Shown: piece after piece, positions 29,869 through 40,623 of the stretch | Layout: each line of letters starts with the position of its first letter | Numbering within the stretch: position 1 is the first letter of the stretch | Assembly (NCBI RefSeq): GCF_004339015.1 | Contig: NZ_SMFQ01000005.1 | Location: forward strand, 248,001-312,000 | From: Cocleimonas flava | GTDB taxonomy: Bacteria; Pseudomonadota; Gammaproteobacteria; Thiotrichales; Thiotrichaceae | Reading direction: 5' to 3' | Length of the DNA stretch: 64,000 nt | The notes under the pieces: model-generated | The model's input: the letters and a program-made list of their open reading frames with translations, nothing else | Told to the model about the DNA's origin: nothing | Database searches by the model: none | Made by a program: the position numbers and the translations under genes

Positions 29869-29887
29869 ACCTATAATTTATTAAAAA

Positions 29888-30094
29888 TTATAGAGCTGTG
29901 ATGTTCTCAGCTTGAGGACCTTTCTGGCCTTCAGTAACTGTAAACTCAACTTTTTGACCTTCTTGAAGAGTTTTGAAGCCGTCACCCTGGATCGCAGAGA
30001 AGTGTGCGAAAACGTCTGGGCCAGACTCTTGCTCGATAAAACCAAAGCCTTTAGATTCGTTGAACCATTTAACAGTTCCAGTAGTAGTAGACAT
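29888..30094 (-). CDS. Cold-shock domain protein (CspA family)
   Basis: Single cold-shock domain of 68 residues that binds single-stranded RNA and DNA. The RNP1 motif KGFGFIE and the RNP2 motif VFAHFSAI are present, within [16 protein letters not shown]. Its 5' leader of about 180 nt between a strong promoter and the ATG suggests the cold-induced mRNA structure known for cspA, although this copy cannot be distinguished from constitutive members by sequence alone. Confidence 0.96.
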   Translation of the reverse strand: MSTTTGTVKWFNESKGFGFIEQESGPDVFAHFSAIQGDGFKTLQEGQKVEFTVTEGQKGPQAENITAL

Positions 30095-30281
30095 AATATT
30101 TTCCTATTATTCAAAGTTTTTTAAATGTGCCTTAAAAGTGCTTCCAAAACGGAAATACTCAGGCGGGTTTTGCTGAAGTGGTGTTGCTATGACTTTATGA
30201 ATATCAGGACGAGGATCTAAACAGATGGAACTTCGAGATGGTGTTGCATAAAAATTGTAACTTACGTTCAAGCTGTGTGTG

Positions 30282-30309
30282 ATTATATAGCACACACCAC
30301 ATTAGTCAA
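30282..30309 (-). promoter_or_regulatory. Strong sigma-70 promoter with long leader for the cold-shock gene
   Basis: On the minus strand TTGACT (30304-30309), a 16-bp spacer and a perfect TATAAT (30282-30287). Transcription would begin near 30275 and leave an untranslated leader of about 180 nt before 30094. The spacer and -10 box sit in a GTGTGTG/CACACAC imperfect palindrome. Confidence 0.75.
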
Positions 30310-30396
30310 ACCTTATTAGAATTAGTTCCTATGCTTTTCTTGATTTATTTTTATCTTAATCTTTTAGACAACTAGAAATACACGTACCATCATTCT

Positions 30397-30909
30397 ATGA
30401 CTATTCGTAACTATATCTTATCGATGTCCACCGCTTTTCTATGCTTTTATTTCTCACTAGCACAGGCTACTGAAACGAAACCTGATCTTTCTAGCAGCAT
30501 AAAAGAAGACAACCCTGCAAGCGCACTCACCTTGGCTAAAATGCTGAAGCATTCTGACGCAAAATACGGTGATACACAGGTTGATACTTATTATAGCTTT
30601 GAGAGCCCTCCATTCACCTTATTAGACTTTCCGCTTAAAAGTTGCACATTCACTCTTTTTGAAAAGGCGCTTGGGCACATTACCTGCCAATTTAAAGGCG
30701 AAGAAAATAATAAACGACTGATTGCTCTTCTGACTCAATCGATTGGAGAAGATCATCAGATAAAGATTGCTGACTCAATGATTAAACGCTGGATAGGGAA
30801 AAATGAATTCCACTACGAAATAAATCATACGGAATATAATCAAAGCTATGTTTTTAGCATAACCAATGATACTTACCGTAAATTTAACAAAGCTTATAAT
30901 GGAAACTAA
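30397..30909 (+). CDS. Secreted protein of unknown function
   Basis: Not recognised. The 170-residue protein has a signal peptide (about 1-24, ending AQA). The mature part has two Cys (KSCTF and ITCQF, 13 residues apart) that may form a disulfide, and a mixed alpha/beta pattern. No clear Shine-Dalgarno precedes the ATG. Base composition resembles its neighbours. It converges on hda with a 26-bp gap. Confidence 0.6.
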   Translation: MTIRNYILSMSTAFLCFYFSLAQATETKPDLSSSIKEDNPASALTLAKMLKHSDAKYGDTQVDTYYSFESPPFTLLDFPLKSCTFTLFEKALGHITCQFKGEENNKRLIALLTQSIGEDHQIKIADSMIKRWIGKNEFHYEINHTEYNQSYVFSITNDTYRKFNKAYNGN

Positions 30910-30935
30910 AAAGGTAAAAATAGACAGCTAGGATT

Positions 30936-31640
30936 TTAGTCTAAAACCTGCTTTATAAAGGGCACCGTGATCACCGTTTTCTGTATTAAACTTTGCTCGT
31001 CGAGCGTGTTTAGTATTTCCATTAAAGATTCTATATCGCGCGGATAGCGACGGAATAAATATTCCAGGACGCGATCACTTAATTCAAAACCGCGTTGTTC
31101 CGCCCTTGCCTGAAGGGCTTTGAGCTTATCTTCATCACTTAATGCATGAACTTGATAACTCCCTCCCCAGATTAACCTCGAGGCCAAATCTGGCAAAATA
31201 CATTTAATGTATCTGGGGTTCTCCTGAGAGCTCATGATCAATCGCTGACCACGCTGCCGCGTGTTATTTATCAAGTTAAATAAAGCCGTTTCCCATTCTT
31301 TATCACCGACGATTTCGTCGACATCATCGATCGCAATGAAATTTGAATGACTGGTAATACCAGAAAAAATCTCAGTACCGTAGACTTTCAGCTGCTTAAG
31401 GGGAATGTAAGAAACAGGATATTTATGATTTGCTACTTCAGCACAGCAAGCTTGCAATAAATGTGACTTGCCAGATTTCGACTCACCCCAAATTATATTT
31501 TGCTGAGCCTCGGTAGACTGTGTGAATAATTTCAAAGCACCAACTAACTCATGATTGTCGCCAGTTGCATCCACATAATAGGATGCAAAGCGATAACCAT
31601 CGCGGATTTGTACATTCAGTGTAAGCTGCTGATTTGACAC
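30936..31640 (-). CDS. hda: DnaA regulatory inactivator Hda
   Basis: AAA+ protein of 234 residues related to DnaA domain III. With the sliding clamp it triggers DnaA-ATP hydrolysis. The N-terminal clamp-binding motif is QLTLNV (E. coli QLSLPL). The Walker A GESKSGKSH, Walker B FIAIDDVDEI, and sensor/arginine regions (LASRLIWGG) are intact. It lies 23 bp downstream of the PerM-like gene, a common pairing in gammaproteobacteria. Confidence 0.93.
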   Translation of the reverse strand: MSNQQLTLNVQIRDGYRFASYYVDATGDNHELVGALKLFTQSTEAQQNIIWGESKSGKSHLLQACCAEVANHKYPVSYIPLKQLKVYGTEIFSGITSHSNFIAIDDVDEIVGDKEWETALFNLINNTRQRGQRLIMSSQENPRYIKCILPDLASRLIWGGSYQVHALSDEDKLKALQARAEQRGFELSDRVLEYLFRRYPRDIESLMEILNTLDEQSLIQKTVITVPFIKQVLD

Positions 31641-31663
31641 GGTTCTATTATCTACTAATCAGC

Positions 31664-32770
31664 TTAAGAAGCTTTGCTGGAGGCTTCGTCATCATCAGTC
31701 GCGATATAACTTTCGGGTGGCGAACCATAGAGGTGACTGCCCTTATAGGATTTGTTTAAATGACGCATCACAACAGCGATGACTGCAAAAACTGGCAATG
31801 CCAATAAAATACCAAAGAAACCAAACAATTGACCACCTGCAAGAACAGCAAAGATAACTGCCACAGGATGTAAACCGATACGATCACCCACTAACAACGG
31901 CGTGAGGACTGTGCCTTCAATCATCTGTGCGATAACAAACACAGCGCCTACCCAGAGTAAATTCATGGGATCATGTGTTTGCAATAACACCGCAGCTCCC
32001 GCAACGATAATACCTACGATTAAGCCCATATAAGGAATAAAACTAAGTAGACCTGCCAGCATACCAATCAATAATGAAAACTCTAAACCGACCAATTTCA
32101 AGCCAATTGAATAGATTGTACCTAGCGCCAGCATCACCATCATCTGACCACGCAGGAAAGCACCCAGCACATCATCTGATTCTTTAGCAAGTTGGCTGAT
32201 TGTTGGCTCTACATCACGTGGTAGCAAGTCATGAATATAGGCAACTAGACGATCCCAATCTCTTAAAAGATAGAAACTAATAACTGGAATTAAGAAGAGG
32301 TTAGCCGCCCAACCGACGACAACAAATCCAGAATGAGTAACGGTGCGTAACAAGCTTTTAAAGAAGCTTCCGGCATGTGAGAAGTAATCGGTGAATGTGG
32401 ACTTTAATTGTTCAACTTCTAACGCTGGAATATTGACACCAAAAGTCTCTTGAAGCTTGGGCTCCAGATTAACCATCAACCAATCGATATAACTGGGCGC
32501 TTTAGCGAATAGTAAACGAATCTGTGATTCCAGTAGGGGAATTAAAAAGAGTAAAATCGGCAATATGATCAAAAATGCGACGAAAAACACAACAACGACG
32601 GACAAAGTCCGGGAAATATTAAACTTCTCTAAGCGATCTACTAAAGGGTCACCAAGATAAGCTAACAAAGCACCCGCCACAAAGGGCAATAAAATAGGTG
32701 CTAAAAAGTATAATAAACCGGCACTGATCAAACCGACCGTTAACCAAAACCAGCGTGTACTTTGAGTCAT
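31664..32770 (-). CDS. AI-2E family transporter / PerM-like permease
   Basis: Membrane protein of 368 residues with about eight helices. The family motifs are PFVAGALLAYLGDPLVDRL near the N-terminus and SFIPYMGLIVG, then LTPLLVGDRIGLHPVAVIFAVLAGGQLFGFFG-like text near the C-terminus. Members export autoinducer-2, exchange sodium for protons or have unknown substrates. It is in an apparent operon with hda. Confidence 0.88.
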   Translation of the reverse strand: MTQSTRWFWLTVGLISAGLLYFLAPILLPFVAGALLAYLGDPLVDRLEKFNISRTLSVVVVFFVAFLIILPILLFLIPLLESQIRLLFAKAPSYIDWLMVNLEPKLQETFGVNIPALEVEQLKSTFTDYFSHAGSFFKSLLRTVTHSGFVVVGWAANLFLIPVISFYLLRDWDRLVAYIHDLLPRDVEPTISQLAKESDDVLGAFLRGQMMVMLALGTIYSIGLKLVGLEFSLLIGMLAGLLSFIPYMGLIVGIIVAGAAVLLQTHDPMNLLWVGAVFVIAQMIEGTVLTPLLVGDRIGLHPVAVIFAVLAGGQLFGFFGILLALPVFAVIAVVMRHLNKSYKGSHLYGSPPESYIATDDDEASSKAS

Positions 32771-32977
32771 CGTTTAATAGCCCTGTAATTAACCCTATCA
32801 ACTAACAAGTGTCAGATTACTCCATTTTTATGTTGTTATTCTGAAGTGATACTTCATTGTATATCGACTCCTTTGTATCACATACATAATTCCGCTAAAC
32901 AGTGTTTTATTAGCAGCCATAGAACTTTAGATCTACGCTGTGTATTTGTACTGTTTTAAACGAAATTGTAGAACTAT

Positions 32978-33802
<825 letters not shown>

Positions 33803-33862
33803 TTACTGCTTCTTTCTTAAACTCAACTTACAAATCAAACGCTTAATAAACGAATTCAGCTG

Positions 33863-33891
33863 TAAGCCACCCCCCTACTTTGGGGCGTTTT
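33863..33891 (+). repeat. Dispersed G/C-run repeat, copy 7 (dnaJ-dapB gap)
   Basis: On the plus strand AAGCCACCCCCCTACTTTGG then GGCGTTTTATTT. A CCCC/GGGG stem can form around the loop. The T-run points into the 3' end of dnaJ, so it is antisense to both flanking genes. The copy touches the dnaJ stop codon. Confidence 0.85.
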
Positions 33892-35047
33892 ATTTGGTAT
33901 CCGCTTCGTTCTCGAACCAGCCTTTCACTTCTTCAAAGAATGATTTCGCTTTATTTCCCCAGCCATGTTGCTGAGGGCTATGCTTTTCGCCACCTTTATC
34001 AAGTGCAGCCTGGAATTGTTCAAGCAGCTTCTTTTGTTTTGAGGTTAGGTTGATCGGTGTTTCTACATCGATACGGCATAACAAATCACCTGTCATACTA
34101 CTGCGCACCGACTTAACGCCCTTACCACGCAAGCGGAACACTTTGCCTGACTGTGTTTCAGCGGGTATTTTTAAACTCACTTCACCACTTAACGTAGGTA
34201 CGTTAATATTTCCACCTAGTGCGGCTTGTACAAATGGAATTGGCATCACACAGTGTAAATCATTTCCATCACGGGTGAAAATTTCATGCTCTTTAAGGTG
34301 CATTTGCACATAAAGATCGCCTGATGGACCACCGTTTATACCGGCTTCACCTTCACCACTTAAACGAATACGATCGCCCGTATCAACGCCTTCCGGAATT
34401 TTAACTTCGAGTGTCTTCTTCTGCTCTACACGACCTTCTCCATGACAATCATCACATGGATCTGAAATAACAGTTCCCGCGCCATGACAGTGAGGACAGG
34501 TTTGCTGAACCGAGAAAAAGCCTTGTTGAATTCTGACCTGGCCCTGTCCATGACAAGTACCACAAGTTTCTGGGTGACTGCCTTCTTTAGCGCCACTACC
34601 ATCACAGGTTTCACAGGTTTGTTTACTTGGAACACGAATATCTACGCTTGTGCCGAAGACTGCCTCTTCCAGGGTTAGCTCTAGATTGTATTGTAAATCA
34701 CTGCCTCGATAAGCAGCAGTTCCGCCTCCGCCACCGCGTGATCCACCAAAGATATCTTCAAAGATATCGCCAAATCCACCAAAACCGGAGCTTCCACCAC
34801 CGAAGCCACCACCTTGAGAACCATCAACACCAGCATGACCAAATTGGTCGTAAGCTGCGCGTTTTTGTGAGTCAGAGAGTATTTCATACGCCTCTTTGAC
34901 TTCTTTAAATTTTACTTCTGCTTCATGATTATCTGGGTTTCTATCAGGGTGAAATTTCATAGCCATGCGGCGATATGCTTTTTTCAAATCAGCTTCGCTG
35001 CAACTTTTTGAAACACTCAAAATTTCGTAATAACATTGTTTGGACAT
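33890..35047 (-). CDS. dnaJ: Chaperone DnaJ
   Basis: Class I J protein of 385 residues, co-chaperone of DnaK. It has a J domain with HPD ([10 protein letters not shown]), a Gly-rich linker, and four CxxCxGxG zinc repeats ([32 protein letters not shown]). Two beta-barrel substrate domains follow. It lies downstream of dnaK after a terminator-like hairpin, which may lower its level relative to dnaK. Confidence 0.98.
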   Translation of the reverse strand: MSKQCYYEILSVSKSCSEADLKKAYRRMAMKFHPDRNPDNHEAEVKFKEVKEAYEILSDSQKRAAYDQFGHAGVDGSQGGGFGGGSSGFGGFGDIFEDIFGGSRGGGGGTAAYRGSDLQYNLELTLEEAVFGTSVDIRVPSKQTCETCDGSGAKEGSHPETCGTCHGQGQVRIQQGFFSVQQTCPHCHGAGTVISDPCDDCHGEGRVEQKKTLEVKIPEGVDTGDRIRLSGEGEAGINGGPSGDLYVQMHLKEHEIFTRDGNDLHCVMPIPFVQAALGGNINVPTLSGEVSLKIPAETQSGKVFRLRGKGVKSVRSSMTGDLLCRIDVETPINLTSKQKKLLEQFQAALDKGGEKHSPQQHGWGNKAKSFFEEVKGWFENEADTK

Positions 35048-35159
35048 GATGAAACCTATTTTCTTTAAACTATATAAACAATAAATGTGCCGTACTTAAA
35101 CTAGAACCACTTTATTAGAACCGTATAAAACAGCTTGGTAAAACCAGTAGAACTCTAAA

Positions 35160-35200
35160 ACAAAATAAGGCGCAAAGGTTAAAAACCTATGCACCTTATC
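35160..35200 (-). terminator. Hairpin between dnaK and dnaJ, attenuator or terminator
   Basis: An interrupted stem pairs ATAAGG-GCA-AGG (from 35165) with CCT-TGC-CCTTAT (to 35199), and on the minus strand is followed by TTTTGTTTT. It may cause partial termination after dnaK. Confidence 0.6.
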
Positions 35201-35248
35201 TGCTTACCTGACTTTTAACGTAATCTGTCAAAAGGCATTTTTTGCGTT

Positions 35249-37177
35249 TTACTTCTTATCGTCTGCGTTACTGTCTTCTGCATCAACTTCTTCAAATTCA
35301 GCATCGACAACATCGTCATCTTCCGCAGAAGCTTGCTCACCTTCTGGTGCTGCACCTGCTTCGCCGCCTGCTGCAGCTTGAGCTAGAGTACCAGACGCTT
35401 CCATTAACTCTTGAGCTTTTTTCTCAATTAAGTCTTTGTCATCGCCTTTAAGTGCTTCTTTAAGCTCGTCAACTAACGCAGTTACTTTAGTCTTTTCTGC
35501 TTCGTCAACTTTGTCGCCGTATTCAGCAAGTGACTTTTCAGTAGCATGTACAAGACCATCAGCCTGATTACGTGCATCAACTAACTCACGCGCCTTCTTA
35601 TCTTCTTCAGCGTGTGCTTCAGCATCTTTAACCATTGCTTCTACTTCTTCATCAGTCAAACCAGATGAAGCTTTGATCTGGATAGATTGCTCTTTACCCG
35701 TCGCTTTATCTTTTGCCGATACGTTCAAGATACCGTTTGCATCGATGTCTAAAGTAACTTCGATTTGTGGCTGACCACGTGGCGCAGGTGGTATATCAGT
35801 TAAGTCGAAACGACCTAGTGATTTGTTACCCGATGCCATTTCACGTTCACCTTGAAGCACATGTACTGTTACAGCATTCTGATTATCTTCAGCTGTTGAG
35901 AATACTTGTTGTGCTTTAGTAGGAATCGTTGTGTTTTTATCAATAAGCTTGGTCATTACCGCGCCCATTGTTTCGATACCTAATGATAAAGGCGTTACGT
36001 CAAGTAGTAATACGTCTTTAACATCTCCACCTAAAACACCACCTTGAATCGCTGCACCGACTGCAACTGCTTCATCAGGGTTTACATCTCTACGTGGCTC
36101 TTTGCCGAAGAAATCTGTTACTGCTTGTTGAACCATTGGCATACGTGTTTGACCACCAACCAGGATTACATCATTGATTTCAGATCCTTTAAGACCAGCA
36201 TCTTTCAGTGCAACTTTACAAGGCTCAATCGTACGCTTAACTAAATCTTCAACCAGTGATTCTAACTTAGCACGTGTTACTTTAACGTTTAAGTGCTTAG
36301 GACCAGAAGCGTCAGCTGTAATGTAAGGTAGATTTACGTCTGTCTGCGTTGCAGATGAAAGCTCAATTTTCGCTTTTTCTGCTGCTTCTTTTAGACGTTG
36401 TAGCGCAAGAGGATCGTTGTGTAGATCTACACTATTATCTTTCTTGAACTCATCTGCCAAGTAGTCGATAAGACGCATATCAAAGTCTTCACCACCAAGG
36501 AATGTATCACCATTGGTTGCTAGTACTTCAAACTGGTATTCGCCGTCGATTTCTGCGATTTCGATGATTGATACGTCGAATGTACCACCACCCAAGTCGT
36601 ATACAGCAATCGTGCTATCGCCTTTTGCCATTTTATCCATACCGTAAGCAAGTGCTGCGGCTGTTGGCTCGTTGATAATACGCTTAACATCTAATCCCGC
36701 GATTTTACCCGCATCTTTAGTCGCTTGACGCTGTGAATCGTTGAAGTATGCAGGAACCGTAATAACTGCTTCTGTTACTGACTCACCCAGGTAGTCTTCA
36801 GCGTCTTTCTTAAGCTTTTGAAGAATACGTGCTGATACCTCAGGAGGTGACATCTTCTTACCGTTAGCTTCTACCCATGCATCACCGTTATCTGCCTTAG
36901 TGATTTTATAAGGTACTAACTTAATATCTTTTTGTACGGCTTCTTCTTCAAAAGTACGACCGATCAAACGCTTGATTGCGTAAAGTGTGTTTTCAGGATT
37001 CGTTACTGATTGACGCTTAGCAGGCTGACCTACTAATACTTCGTCGTTTGCAAATGCAACGATCGAAGGGGTTGTGCGATCGCCTTCAGCGTTCTCAATA
37101 ACTTTAGGCTTATCGCCTTCCATAACTGCGACACAGGAGTTTGTGGTTCCTAAGTCAATTCCGATTATTTTTCCCAT
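35249..37177 (-). CDS. dnaK: Chaperone DnaK (Hsp70)
   Basis: ATP-dependent chaperone of 642 residues. The nucleotide-binding domain carries [27 protein letters not shown] and [11 protein letters not shown]. The substrate domain and lid follow, with an acidic C-terminal tail ([18 protein letters not shown]). It lies in the hrcA-grpE-dnaK-dnaJ block, 223 bp downstream of grpE. The upstream gap has a weak sigma-32-like pair (CTTGAT, 14 bp, CCACAC), so independent transcription is possible. Confidence 0.99.
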   Translation of the reverse strand: MGKIIGIDLGTTNSCVAVMEGDKPKVIENAEGDRTTPSIVAFANDEVLVGQPAKRQSVTNPENTLYAIKRLIGRTFEEEAVQKDIKLVPYKITKADNGDAWVEANGKKMSPPEVSARILQKLKKDAEDYLGESVTEAVITVPAYFNDSQRQATKDAGKIAGLDVKRIINEPTAAALAYGMDKMAKGDSTIAVYDLGGGTFDVSIIEIAEIDGEYQFEVLATNGDTFLGGEDFDMRLIDYLADEFKKDNSVDLHNDPLALQRLKEAAEKAKIELSSATQTDVNLPYITADASGPKHLNVKVTRAKLESLVEDLVKRTIEPCKVALKDAGLKGSEINDVILVGGQTRMPMVQQAVTDFFGKEPRRDVNPDEAVAVGAAIQGGVLGGDVKDVLLLDVTPLSLGIETMGAVMTKLIDKNTTIPTKAQQVFSTAEDNQNAVTVHVLQGEREMASGNKSLGRFDLTDIPPAPRGQPQIEVTLDIDANGILNVSAKDKATGKEQSIQIKASSGLTDEEVEAMVKDAEAHAEEDKKARELVDARNQADGLVHATEKSLAEYGDKVDEAEKTKVTALVDELKEALKGDDKDLIEKKAQELMEASGTLAQAAAGGEAGAAPEGEQASAEDDDVVDAEFEEVDAEDSNADDKK

Positions 37178-37400
37178 GTTAATTCTCTCTTAAATGTGTT
37201 TATTACTGTCAATAACTTTGGATTGTTTTAAGCTCAATCTAGAGTTACGTTAATATCAAAAAATGTTGTAATAAATGTGTGGTTATTTGTTTATTTATCA
37301 AGGTTAAAATCAATAAAAAATCCACATTTATTTAATTTCTTTATTTGTTACCCGGTCAGAGACGCTATTTGTGCTACTGAAAAAGGTAGTCAAAAATTAT

Positions 37401-38000
37401 TTAGTTTTTAGCAACCATTACCATTGCCGGACGAACCAGACGACCGTTTAAGGTATAGCCTTTTTGCATCACCGCGCTCACATGATCATTCTCATATTCT
37501 TCACTCGGCTGCATTGCCATCGCCTGGTGTAAATCAGGGTTGAACTTTTCTCCCAAAGGATCAATTGCAACAACGTTAAACTTTTCCATAGCTGCTTTTA
37601 AGACGTTCATGGTCAAACCAATACCTTCGCGAATCTGCTCAACTTCACCTTCTACGGCATATCCCATTTCCAGACTATCTGCCACAGGGAGTATTTCTTC
37701 GACAAACTTCTTTACGGCGTACTTGTGCGCATCTTCAACCTGCTTCTCAGAACGTTTGCGCAAATTATCCATCTCGGCTTGAATTCGCAGTGCCTTGTCC
37801 CAGTTTTCATTGGCTTTGGCTTCTGCTTCTTCCAGCTTCTGTTGTAAAGATTCTATGGTGACTTCTTCAGTGCCATTTGGCATCTCGGCAGATGCTTCTT
37901 CCGGCTGATTGTTAACGTCGTTATTTACGCTGTTATCAACATTGTTCTCAACGTTATTTTCCATATTATCTGGATTACTATTATTTTCAGATTCGCTCAT
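37401..38000 (-). CDS. grpE: Nucleotide exchange factor GrpE
   Basis: DnaK nucleotide exchange factor of 199 residues. The N-terminal tail is an Asn/Val-rich low-complexity run (NNVENNVDNSVNNDVNN) followed by a long helix. The C-terminal beta domain shows VVAIDPLGEKFNPDLHQAM and GYTLNGRLVRPAMVMV. A sigma-32-type promoter lies about 90 bp upstream. The Asn-rich tail is species-specific and probably disordered. Confidence 0.97.
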   Translation of the reverse strand: MSESENNSNPDNMENNVENNVDNSVNNDVNNQPEEASAEMPNGTEEVTIESLQQKLEEAEAKANENWDKALRIQAEMDNLRKRSEKQVEDAHKYAVKKFVEEILPVADSLEMGYAVEGEVEQIREGIGLTMNVLKAAMEKFNVVAIDPLGEKFNPDLHQAMAMQPSEEYENDHVSAVMQKGYTLNGRLVRPAMVMVAKN

Positions 38001-38088
38001 GAGCTATCGACCTAATATTTGTTTATGTTTAATAAATTTTAATAAAGCTTTAAAACACTTCTTTATTTCACTTAATTTGCGGTAAAAA

Positions 38089-38114
38089 GTGGGGATTCTA
38101 AGTAATAATTCAAG
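38089..38114 (-). promoter_or_regulatory. Sigma-32 (heat-shock) promoter of grpE
   Basis: On the minus strand CTTGAA (38109-38114), a 14-bp spacer and CCCCAC followed by TTT (38089-38094). This is very close to the known RpoH consensus CTTGAA-N13-15-CCCCAT. It lies between hrcA and grpE, about 90 bp before the grpE ATG. Confidence 0.8.
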
Positions 38115-38149
38115 AAAATTTTATTGTTTTTTGCCTTTCTCGAATATTT

Positions 38150-39193
38150 TTATTTATTCAGAGCAGCAGAAAGAAGCTTAGCGGTGATATCCACGACTGG
38201 AATCACACGATCATAATGCATGCGTTTAGGGCCTATAACTCCCAGAACACCAATATGAGTATCATCAATTTGATAAGGTGCGGTAACTACGCTGCAATCG
38301 CCAAATACTTCATGACCGGATTCTCGACCAATGAATATCTGAACACCATCCGCTGTCATACAGCGATCCAGTAAATTCAGAATATCTCTTTTCTCGTTGA
38401 AGGCATTAAATAACTGACGCAACTTAGTCACATCTGATAAATCATCGTAATCCATCAGGTTCGTTTGGCCAGCAACAACGTAATCATCTTCCACATTATC
38501 TGCCATACCTGAAACAGCCTGCTCACCAAGATCAATCGCAGAAAGCATCATCGCGTTCATATCGGCTCGTACTTGTTTCATTTCATTTAACAGAGCCACA
38601 CGCGCCTGAGCCAAATCTTTGCCCACTAAAATCTCATTTAGATAATTACTGCTTTGCTGTAATTCAGAACTGGTTATTTCGCGATCCATCGTGATCATAC
38701 GATTTTCGATATCGTTATTCGACATCACCAATACCACTAGCACCTGAGAATCAGAGAGTTTCAGGAATTCTATTTTACGAATCGCACGCGCTTCCATTTG
38801 TGGCGCCATTACAATACCGGTCAACTGGGTTAATCCAGACAACATGGTTGATGCTGACTGAATTAAATTGGCCGAAGATCGATTATCTAATTGAATTTGC
38901 AGCGTCTGACATTCCTGTTCCGCCAGAGGAGTGACATTCAATAAAGAATCAACAAACAAACGATAACCCTGAGAGGTTGGTACTCGACCTGCTGAAGTAT
39001 GAGGTGCATGAATGTAACCTGCATCTTCCAGAGACGCCATGACATTACGAATAGTAGCCGGACTTAAATCCAGACCGCTACGTTTAGCAAGTAAGGTAGA
39101 GCCTATAGGCTGACCATCTGAAATATAGCCTTCTATTAAGACTTTTAGCAGATGTTTGGCTCTTTCGTTTAAATCACAGGTATCTTTTGACAT
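38150..39193 (-). CDS. hrcA: Heat-inducible transcription repressor HrcA
   Basis: Repressor of 347 residues that normally binds the CIRCE element. The N-terminal winged helix (SPATIRNVMASLEDAGYIHAPH) and the GRVPTSQGYRLFVDSL motif are diagnostic. The C-terminal GAF-like region ends with GPKRMHYDRVIPVVD. No CIRCE repeat is visible upstream of hrcA, grpE or dnaK, so its targets may be elsewhere, such as groESL. A dispersed repeat lies 60 bp upstream of the start. Confidence 0.96.
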   Translation of the reverse strand: MSKDTCDLNERAKHLLKVLIEGYISDGQPIGSTLLAKRSGLDLSPATIRNVMASLEDAGYIHAPHTSAGRVPTSQGYRLFVDSLLNVTPLAEQECQTLQIQLDNRSSANLIQSASTMLSGLTQLTGIVMAPQMEARAIRKIEFLKLSDSQVLVVLVMSNNDIENRMITMDREITSSELQQSSNYLNEILVGKDLAQARVALLNEMKQVRADMNAMMLSAIDLGEQAVSGMADNVEDDYVVAGQTNLMDYDDLSDVTKLRQLFNAFNEKRDILNLLDRCMTADGVQIFIGRESGHEVFGDCSVVTAPYQIDDTHIGVLGVIGPKRMHYDRVIPVVDITAKLLSAALNK

Positions 39194-39251
39194 AGCCCTA
39201 ATAATGATGATTTTTTATGAGTTTTCAAGACCAAATGAACCGTTTTATTTA

Positions 39252-39280
39252 GTCACCCCCCTACTTATACGGCTTTTTTT
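39252..39280 (+). repeat. Dispersed G/C-run repeat, copy 8
   Basis: GTCACCCCCCTACTTATACG then GC and eight T, in the divergent gap between hrcA and the GT4 gene. It is not downstream of either neighbour, which argues against a purely terminator role for the family. Confidence 0.85.
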
Positions 39281-39393
39281 ATTAATCCAACCAAACAGCT
39301 GGATAAAAATTGTACACTTGAATCTGAGTTCCAGCCCTTTCATCTTATTCAATATTGATAAATAAAACCCTTATGAGAAAATCAAAAAACTAA

Positions 39394-40602
39394 ATGAATG
39401 ATAACAATAAGGCAAAAAACAAGGTAACCAAAGTGATTAAAGTAGCTCATATATCTACAGGTCTAGAAACGGGTGGCGCAGAAGTTCAGCTGCTACGTTT
39501 ATTGACTGATATCGATAAAAGCAAGTTTGAAATGATCGTCATTTCCTTACATAACGAAACCTATCTTGCAGATAGAATTCGCGAACTTGGTTTACCTGTT
39601 CATTCATTACAGCTCAAAAAGAACCCATTAAATGTACGCAAGGCGTATTCAATCCTAAAAGAATTCAATCCCGACGTGATTCATGGAACCATGTATGAAG
39701 GCGGCGTTGTTGGCACACTATTCAACAAGTTTTTGCCGAAAAAACCACCGGTTATCTGGACTGTTCATGAGCCTTTAGAGCATTACGACAAAGAGCCAAT
39801 TCGCAAACGTTTACAACTGCGAACCTGGGGGCTCATCTCCAAATTACCTGCGTGCATGATGTATGTTTCAAACCTGAATAAAGAGCAACATGTTGCCTGG
39901 GGCTTTAATAACGAAAAATCAATTGTTATTCCGAATGGCGTCGACACCAGCAAATGTTTTCCTAACCGCCCTGCCGGACTTAAAGTTCGTCATAGCCTTA
40001 TGATTCCTGATGATGCATTCGTGATCGGTAAAATTGCACGCTTCCATCGTCAGAAAAATCATATTGGTTTTATGCATTCTGCAGCTATGCTGGCAAAGAC
40101 TCAGCCGCATGTTCATTTTATGCTGGTAGGCACCAATGTCGATGAAAACAACGAAGAATTAGTCAACTTACGAAAAGAACTTGGGCTTGAAGGCAAAGTA
40201 CATATGCTAGGAAATCGCGAAGATATTCCTGATGTAGTGAATGCATTTGACCTTGCAACGCTTACCTCTTTCGGTGAAGCCTTCCCACTTACATTAGGTG
40301 AAGCGATGGTATCTGGCATACCGTGCGTAGCGACTGCAGTGGGTGATAATGACTATATAATTGGTGATACTGGCCTGATTACTCCTATCGGAGATGATCA
40401 AGCAATGGCTGAAGCGTGGCAAAAAATGGTAGAAACCAAAAAAGACACACCTGACACCTATGCACAAATGGGACAGGCAGCTAGACAGAGAACCTTAGAC
40501 AATTTCACACTGGAACAACAAGTGAAGCAACACGAAGATCTTTATCGTAATTTATATAACAACAATAATGCTTCAGAATCTGATCTGATTGCTGAGTCTT
40601 AA
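39394..40602 (+). CDS. GT4-family glycosyltransferase
   Basis: GT-B fold glycosyltransferase of 402 residues. The N-terminal domain starts VAHISTGLETGGAEVQLLRLL. The C-terminal domain has the nucleotide-sugar pattern FGEAFPLTLGEAMVSGIPCVAT with the ExxxxxxxE arrangement, and IPNGVD in the linker. Donor and acceptor are unknown; extracellular polysaccharide or lipopolysaccharide synthesis is likely. It precedes a GINT1-like gene by 21 bp, and the two form a small operon. Confidence 0.88.
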   Translation: MNDNNKAKNKVTKVIKVAHISTGLETGGAEVQLLRLLTDIDKSKFEMIVISLHNETYLADRIRELGLPVHSLQLKKNPLNVRKAYSILKEFNPDVIHGTMYEGGVVGTLFNKFLPKKPPVIWTVHEPLEHYDKEPIRKRLQLRTWGLISKLPACMMYVSNLNKEQHVAWGFNNEKSIVIPNGVDTSKCFPNRPAGLKVRHSLMIPDDAFVIGKIARFHRQKNHIGFMHSAAMLAKTQPHVHFMLVGTNVDENNEELVNLRKELGLEGKVHMLGNREDIPDVVNAFDLATLTSFGEAFPLTLGEAMVSGIPCVATAVGDNDYIIGDTGLITPIGDDQAMAEAWQKMVETKKDTPDTYAQMGQAARQRTLDNFTLEQQVKQHEDLYRNLYNNNNASESDLIAES

Positions 40603-40623
40603 TTGGCCATTACTCCCTTTTAG

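Noticed and set aside
35242-35451. Leu/His/Arg-rich frame opposite dnaK
   Set aside because: It is the antisense shadow of the acidic dnaK C-terminus and has no signs of coding.
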